A stretch of DNA of 9,539 bases from Ekhidna sp. (lineage in GTDB: Bacteria; Bacteroidota; Bacteroidia; Cytophagales; Cyclobacteriaceae), in NCBI GenBank assembly GCA_028821635.1, contig JAPPDO010000149.1:1-9539 (forward strand). Direction: 5' to 3'. The translations under genes were made by a program, and so were the position numbers. The notes beneath the pieces are model-generated. The model searched no databases. It was given only the letters and a program-made list of their open reading frames with translations, and was not told where the DNA came from. Below are positions 6,446-9,539 of this stretch, in pieces (position 1 is the stretch's first letter; each line of letters opens with the position of its first letter).

Positions 6446-6516
6446 AGAAAGAACAAACAGACAGGTTAAGCAAGCAACAGGAAAAAATTGAAGGACCCAA
6501 GAGGGGTTTCATTTGA
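6442..6516 (+). pseudogene. Truncated ORF overlapping the methyltransferase stop
   Basis: An ATG overlapping the methyltransferase stop by ATGA opens a frame of 24 codons (MKKEQTDRLSKQQEKIE, then GPKRGFI) ending at TGA 6514-6516. Such overlap is typical of the next gene in an R-M operon, so this looks like the stub of a cognate endonuclease gene. A second frame through the same DNA reads SFDSLLGAWANKQF after about 6507, so a frameshift may have occurred before the deletion. From 6534 the DNA is a copy of the end of another gene, so the junction lies at or before 6533. Identity as an endonuclease is inference from position only. Confidence 0.45.
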
Positions 6517-6533
6517 TAGTTTACTTGGTGCGT

Positions 6534-6623
6534 GGGCAAATAAACAGTTCACTAAAAGCCATTGAAAAAGCATACGCAGAATTAAACAAATCAAGGCAAG
6601 ATGTGATTACGAAAATATTTTGA
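6534..6623 (+). pseudogene. Remnant: last 29 codons of a second R-M-S gene
   Basis: The frame from GGG 6534 to TGA 6621-6623 encodes GQINSSLKAIEKAYAE and onward to TKIF, the same as the C-terminus of the 843-residue R-M enzyme (residues 815-843) with one amino-acid change (Thr for Met). The nucleotide copy differs at 4 of 90 positions with no gap; three changes are silent, which indicates it was a working gene before truncation. The frame is open upstream only to 6492 and that part does not match the intact gene. This is the 3' tail of a lost or recombined sister gene encoding the final helix of the specificity region. Confidence 0.85.
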
Positions 6624-6655
6624 AATTAAGATCTTTAGACACCGCCAAAAAAACA
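6534..6655 (+). repeat. Direct repeat, copy 1 (R-M 3' end and downstream flank)
   Basis: 122 bp matching 9413-9533. The coding part is 86/90 identical. After the stop, a 3-4 nt unmatched stretch precedes 28 aligned bases (AAGATCT through AAAAAAACA) with four mismatches. Because identity continues past the stop, the unit is a genomic duplication and not just a shared protein motif. Confidence 0.9.
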
Positions 6656-6693
6656 TGAACTAAATACTACATGCACGATATGTTTATTGCGTT

Positions 6694-6834
6694 ATGGCCG
6701 ACCAGTTGACTAAAGAACAAAGACGAAAAAATATGCAAGCCATCAGACCAAAAGGGTCAAAAATTGAGAAAAGACTTACAAAAGTATGTTTTTCAAGACT
6801 ATTTTTTGCTTTGAAGTCAGCTAATGTGTTTTAA
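6694..6834 (+). pseudogene. vsr: Truncated vsr (T:G mismatch endonuclease)
   Basis: ATG at 6694, TAA at 6832-6834, 46 codons. The first 30 residues (MADQLTKEQRRKNMQAIRP, then KGSKIEKRLTK) are a clear Vsr N-terminus: the family starts with a short polar lead, then RRKNM-x-AI, a KGSK-type loop and a helix. After residue 30 the sequence (VCFSRLFFALKSANVF) no longer fits, and all catalytic residues, including the active-site Asp near residue 50 and the downstream zinc-binding part, are missing. Full Vsr proteins have about 140-155 residues. Vsr nicks DNA at T:G mismatches formed when 5-methylcytosine deaminates and usually accompanies a 5mC methyltransferase; neither methyltransferase in the window is of that type. 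It lies 71 bp after the R-M remnant stop. It is inactive. Confidence 0.8.
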
Positions 6835-6970
6835 TAAAAAAGATTTCAAGCAAAAAAAGACAATTACAAAAAAGAAAAAGTACTATCGTATTATTTGTTT
6901 TTTATTGCCAACGCTACTCAGAATTTTTATAATTGTAGATTATTAAATAGTATCTTAAAATTGAAAATTA
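6835..6970 (+). promoter_or_regulatory. AT-rich spacer with weak promoter before the R-M-S gene
   Basis: A 136-bp, very AT- and poly-A-rich stretch without a gene; it probably contains the breakpoint between the broken vsr and the incoming R-M gene. A weak promoter candidate is TTG (6905-6907), a 20-nt spacer and TATAATTG (6928-6935, one mismatch to TAnnTTTG), which would start transcription near 6942 and leave a leader of about 30 nt. In DNA this AT-rich such a match can occur by chance. Confidence 0.3.
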
Positions 6971-9502
6971 GTGGAAGACTTTAGACCTACAATTTGGCGA
7001 AATATAAAATATGGGATAAAAAATGAATTAATATCATTTGAAGATAATGAAAGCCAGATAATTTACTATTGTTCAAGAAAATACTCAACTTCTTTTAAAA
7101 ACCCAGAAGAGAAAGTTAGAGCAGCCTGTTTTGTTGAATTGATAAAAGACTACAAGTACCCTGCAAAACGAATTGACATTGAGGTGAAAGTTGAGAGACG
7201 AATTCCAGATGACAGAGCAGATATTGTTATTTATGAAGATGATGATTGTAAAAAACCCTACTTAGTTATAGAAACTAAAAAAGACGGAATTTCAGATGCG
7301 GAATTCAAACAAGCGATAGAACAGGTATTTGGTAATGCGAATAGTAAGAGGGTAAAATTTGCTCTCGTTGTTGCAGGAAATACAAGAACAGCATTTGATG
7401 TTGGTGGGTTTAAATCAAGTGAGAGAGAAAAGAATGTAATAGCTGATATTCCCGAAAAATATGGTAAAGCACCAAAGTACAAATTCATTAAAGGAGATGC
7501 AAAAAAAGATTTAAAAAGTGTATCAAGACAAGAATTGATCTCCACTCTTTCCAAATGCAACAATACAATTTGGCAAGGTGGAAAATTAGCACCTACAACA
7601 GCTTTTGATGAAGTTTCTAAATTACTTTTTTGTAAACTGAAGGACGAAAAAACTAAACCAAACGGAAAGTATTATGATTTCCAAGTTGGAACAAATGAAA
7701 CACCTGATGAGGTTTTTAAAAGAATTGATGCAATTTACCAGGCTTCAAAAAAAGGAAATGGAGAAGTATTCAATGAAGAAATAAAACTGTCACCTAAAAT
7801 TGTATACTCAGCAGTTGAACACCTACAGGAAATCTCGATAAATAAAACTGATTTAGATACAAAAGGGGTTGCTTTTGAAAAGTTCATGGAAGACTTTTTC
7901 AAAGGTAAAATGGGGCAATTTTTTACCCCTCGAAATGTGATCAAGTTCATGGTTGAACTGCTTCAAATTGAACATACGGATAGAGTTCTAGACCCGGCTT
8001 GCGGAAGTGGAGGTTTTCTTTTAAACGCAATGGATTATGTCAGAAATTATGCAGAAGCAAATTATGACCCACTTGAAGCATATACAATTTGGCACAATTT
8101 TGCAAAAGACAATTTATTTGGTATTGAAATAAACGACCAAATTGCAAGAGTATGTAAAATGAATATGATTATTCATGATGATGGACATACAAATGTTATT
8201 GCCTGTGACAGTTTAGAGAAATTTGCTACAATTAACAATCACCACAAAAAATTTATACCAAATTCTTTTGATTATATATTAACAAACCCACCGTTTGGAG
8301 CTAAAGTAAAATCTATTGAAAAGGAAGAAGGTTTTATTGAACAATTTGAATTAGGGGGTAAAATAAAAAAACGAAAAAACCAAAAAACGGAAATCTTATT
8401 CATTGAGCGTTGTATTGATTTTCTAAAGGAAGGTACAGGGCTAATGGGGGTTATTTTGCCTGATAGCATCACAATAAATTCTTCTCTACAATATGTTAGA
8501 GATTACATTTTAGAAAAGACTAAACTATTAGCAGTAATTTCTTTACCTGAAATTGCTTTTAGTCATTACGGTGCAAACGTCAAATCTTCACTGTTGTTCG
8601 TAAAACGACTGGAACCAAGCGAAAAGACAAACAATTATTCCATCTTTATTGCTGTGGCTGAAAGAATTGGATATACTGCGGCAGGAAAAGATGATCCAAT
8701 AAACGACTTGGAGAGAATATTGGAGCATTACAAAAGATTTGAAGTTTTGCCAGACAACCTTTCTGTGGATAAAGAGTTCGCAACAAAAATCTTTACAGTA
8801 AAGTCGGATGAGCTAAAAGGAAAAAGAATTGATCCAAAAGGTTATTCTCCTACATTTAAACGAATTAAAGCGAAAATTGACAATAAAGATTCGGAGAAAA
8901 TCAAATTACAGGATTGTGTGCTTTCTTCAGGTTCAGGACAATGGGGTAAAGACCCAAATGATGAAAATATTTCGGAGGATTATCAATTATGCTATGTTCT
9001 TAGAAATACAAATTTTGACAATAATTTTAATCTGGATTTATCAGACATTGCATTACGATATATTCTAAAGAATAAAATCAAGAATCTAAACCTGAAAGAG
9101 AATGAAATACTGATTGAAAAATCAGGCGGTAGTCCAACTCAGCCTGTAGGTAGAGTGGCTATCATGAAAAATCTGCCAACTGATAAACCGGTTGTTTTTT
9201 CAAACTTTTTACAAAAAATCGTAATCAATGAAAATATCATGAGTGCTGAGTATATCTATTCCTATTTGAGAAGCTTATATCATTTAGGTTATATGGAATT
9301 TATTCAAAATCAAACCACAGGAATTAAAAATCTTTTAAATGAAGATTTCTTTAATATTGATATTGTTAAGTTGAACAATAAAGAACAAAAAGAAATGGCT
9401 GGCATATACATTGGGCAAATAAACAGTTCACTAAAAGCCATTGAAAAAGCTTATGCAGAATTAAACAAATCAAGGCAAGATGTGATCATGAAAATATTTT
9501 GA
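6971..9502 (+). CDS. Single-chain restriction-modification-specificity enzyme (type IIG-like)
   Basis: 843 residues from a GTG at 6971; an in-frame stop at 6962-6964 excludes an earlier start, and the next Met is near residue 306, inside the methylase. Residues about 20-190 are an HsdR-like N-terminal nuclease: Asp84 (RADIVIYED) and Glu101-x-Lys103 (VIETKKDG) form a PD-(D/E)XK site, followed by QAIEQVFGNAN, a helix resembling the QxxxY region. Residues about 190-560 are an HsdM-like N6-adenine methyltransferase: GQFFTPR (315-321), AdoMet motif DPACGSGGFL (341-350), and catalytic NPPF (439-442). Residues about 610-843 resemble one half of an HsdS subunit, with one target-recognition domain and a final helix. 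The protein should methylate and cut near its own site and needs no separate subunit; no ATP-motor domain is present, so it is not type I HsdR. All motifs look intact. It is the most AT-rich gene here, suggesting transfer. A BREX PglX is larger and lacks the nuclease. Confidence 0.85.
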   Translation: MEDFRPTIWRNIKYGIKNELISFEDNESQIIYYCSRKYSTSFKNPEEKVRAACFVELIKDYKYPAKRIDIEVKVERRIPDDRADIVIYEDDDCKKPYLVIETKKDGISDAEFKQAIEQVFGNANSKRVKFALVVAGNTRTAFDVGGFKSSEREKNVIADIPEKYGKAPKYKFIKGDAKKDLKSVSRQELISTLSKCNNTIWQGGKLAPTTAFDEVSKLLFCKLKDEKTKPNGKYYDFQVGTNETPDEVFKRIDAIYQASKKGNGEVFNEEIKLSPKIVYSAVEHLQEISINKTDLDTKGVAFEKFMEDFFKGKMGQFFTPRNVIKFMVELLQIEHTDRVLDPACGSGGFLLNAMDYVRNYAEANYDPLEAYTIWHNFAKDNLFGIEINDQIARVCKMNMIIHDDGHTNVIACDSLEKFATINNHHKKFIPNSFDYILTNPPFGAKVKSIEKEEGFIEQFELGGKIKKRKNQKTEILFIERCIDFLKEGTGLMGVILPDSITINSSLQYVRDYILEKTKLLAVISLPEIAFSHYGANVKSSLLFVKRLEPSEKTNNYSIFIAVAERIGYTAAGKDDPINDLERILEHYKRFEVLPDNLSVDKEFATKIFTVKSDELKGKRIDPKGYSPTFKRIKAKIDNKDSEKIKLQDCVLSSGSGQWGKDPNDENISEDYQLCYVLRNTNFDNNFNLDLSDIALRYILKNKIKNLNLKENEILIEKSGGSPTQPVGRVAIMKNLPTDKPVVFSNFLQKIVINENIMSAEYIYSYLRSLYHLGYMEFIQNQTTGIKNLLNEDFFNIDIVKLNNKEQKEMAGIYIGQINSSLKAIEKAYAELNKSRQDVIMKIF

Positions 9503-9533
9503 CCCAAGATCTCTATATACCACCAAAAAAACA
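9413..9533 (+). repeat. Direct repeat, copy 2 (3' end of the intact R-M-S gene)
   Basis: Matches 6534-6655 over the last 29 codons, the stop, and about 31 bp of flank. The final six bases of the window (CAATCT, against TGAACT in copy 1) still match in part, so the repeat may run on past the right edge. Confidence 0.9.
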
Positions 9534-9539
9534 CAATCT

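Noticed and set aside
6442..6834. Insertion sequence as the cause of the broken vsr and partner ORF.
   Set aside because: No transposase, terminal inverted repeats or target-site duplication could be seen around the breaks; duplication and deletion of R-M genes explain them better.
8829..9068. 79-codon plus-strand frame inside the R-M-S gene.
   Set aside because: It is an out-of-frame shadow in AT-rich DNA; the main frame has continuous HsdS-like features here.

Overview
The window looks like a chromosomal segment of a Bacteroidota bacterium, most likely of the Cytophagales type. Three things point there: a PorX response regulator fused to a PglZ domain (a hallmark of type IX secretion control in this phylum), a lipoprotein with an acidic/lysine surface-export signal behind its lipidated cysteine, and a promoter that fits the Bacteroidota -33 TTTG / -7 TAnnTTTG pattern. 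No RNA gene, CRISPR array or transposase was seen.

Left part (1-2096): the 3' end of a small, very basic secreted protein; two tiny minus-strand ORFs (38 and 55 codons); an intrinsic terminator; a minus-strand surface lipoprotein with a good promoter; and a minus-strand ABC-type ATPase with no permease beside it. Its Q-loop and H-switch residues are substituted.

Middle (2097-5286): a compact plus-strand operon in which each stop codon overlaps the next start as ATGA: porX, tsaE, and a 408-residue alanine dehydrogenase-like protein. The last keeps the fold and NAD site but, in an ungapped comparison with recalled mycobacterial Ald, has Glu and Gln where the enzyme has its catalytic Lys75 and His96.

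Right part (5287-9539): a more AT-rich restriction-modification island, entered through a perfect 11-bp inverted repeat. It holds an intact beta-class DNA methyltransferase and, overlapping its stop, a 24-codon ORF that looks like the stub of a lost partner. Next come a 122-bp fragment that duplicates the 3' end of the last gene in the window, a vsr (mismatch endonuclease) gene cut after about 30 codons, an AT-rich spacer, and a complete 843-residue single-chain enzyme. That enzyme joins a PD-(D/E)XK nuclease, an HsdM-like N6-adenine methyltransferase and one HsdS-like specificity half. The layout suggests repeated acquisition, deletion and recombination of R-M genes at one site. The direct repeat (6534-6655 and 9413-9533) is the clearest unexplained structure, and it predicts what should lie just beyond the right edge.

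I see no convincing wholly new system. The best leads are the R-M scar, the catalytically altered Ald-like protein coupled to PorX, and the atypical ABC ATPase.
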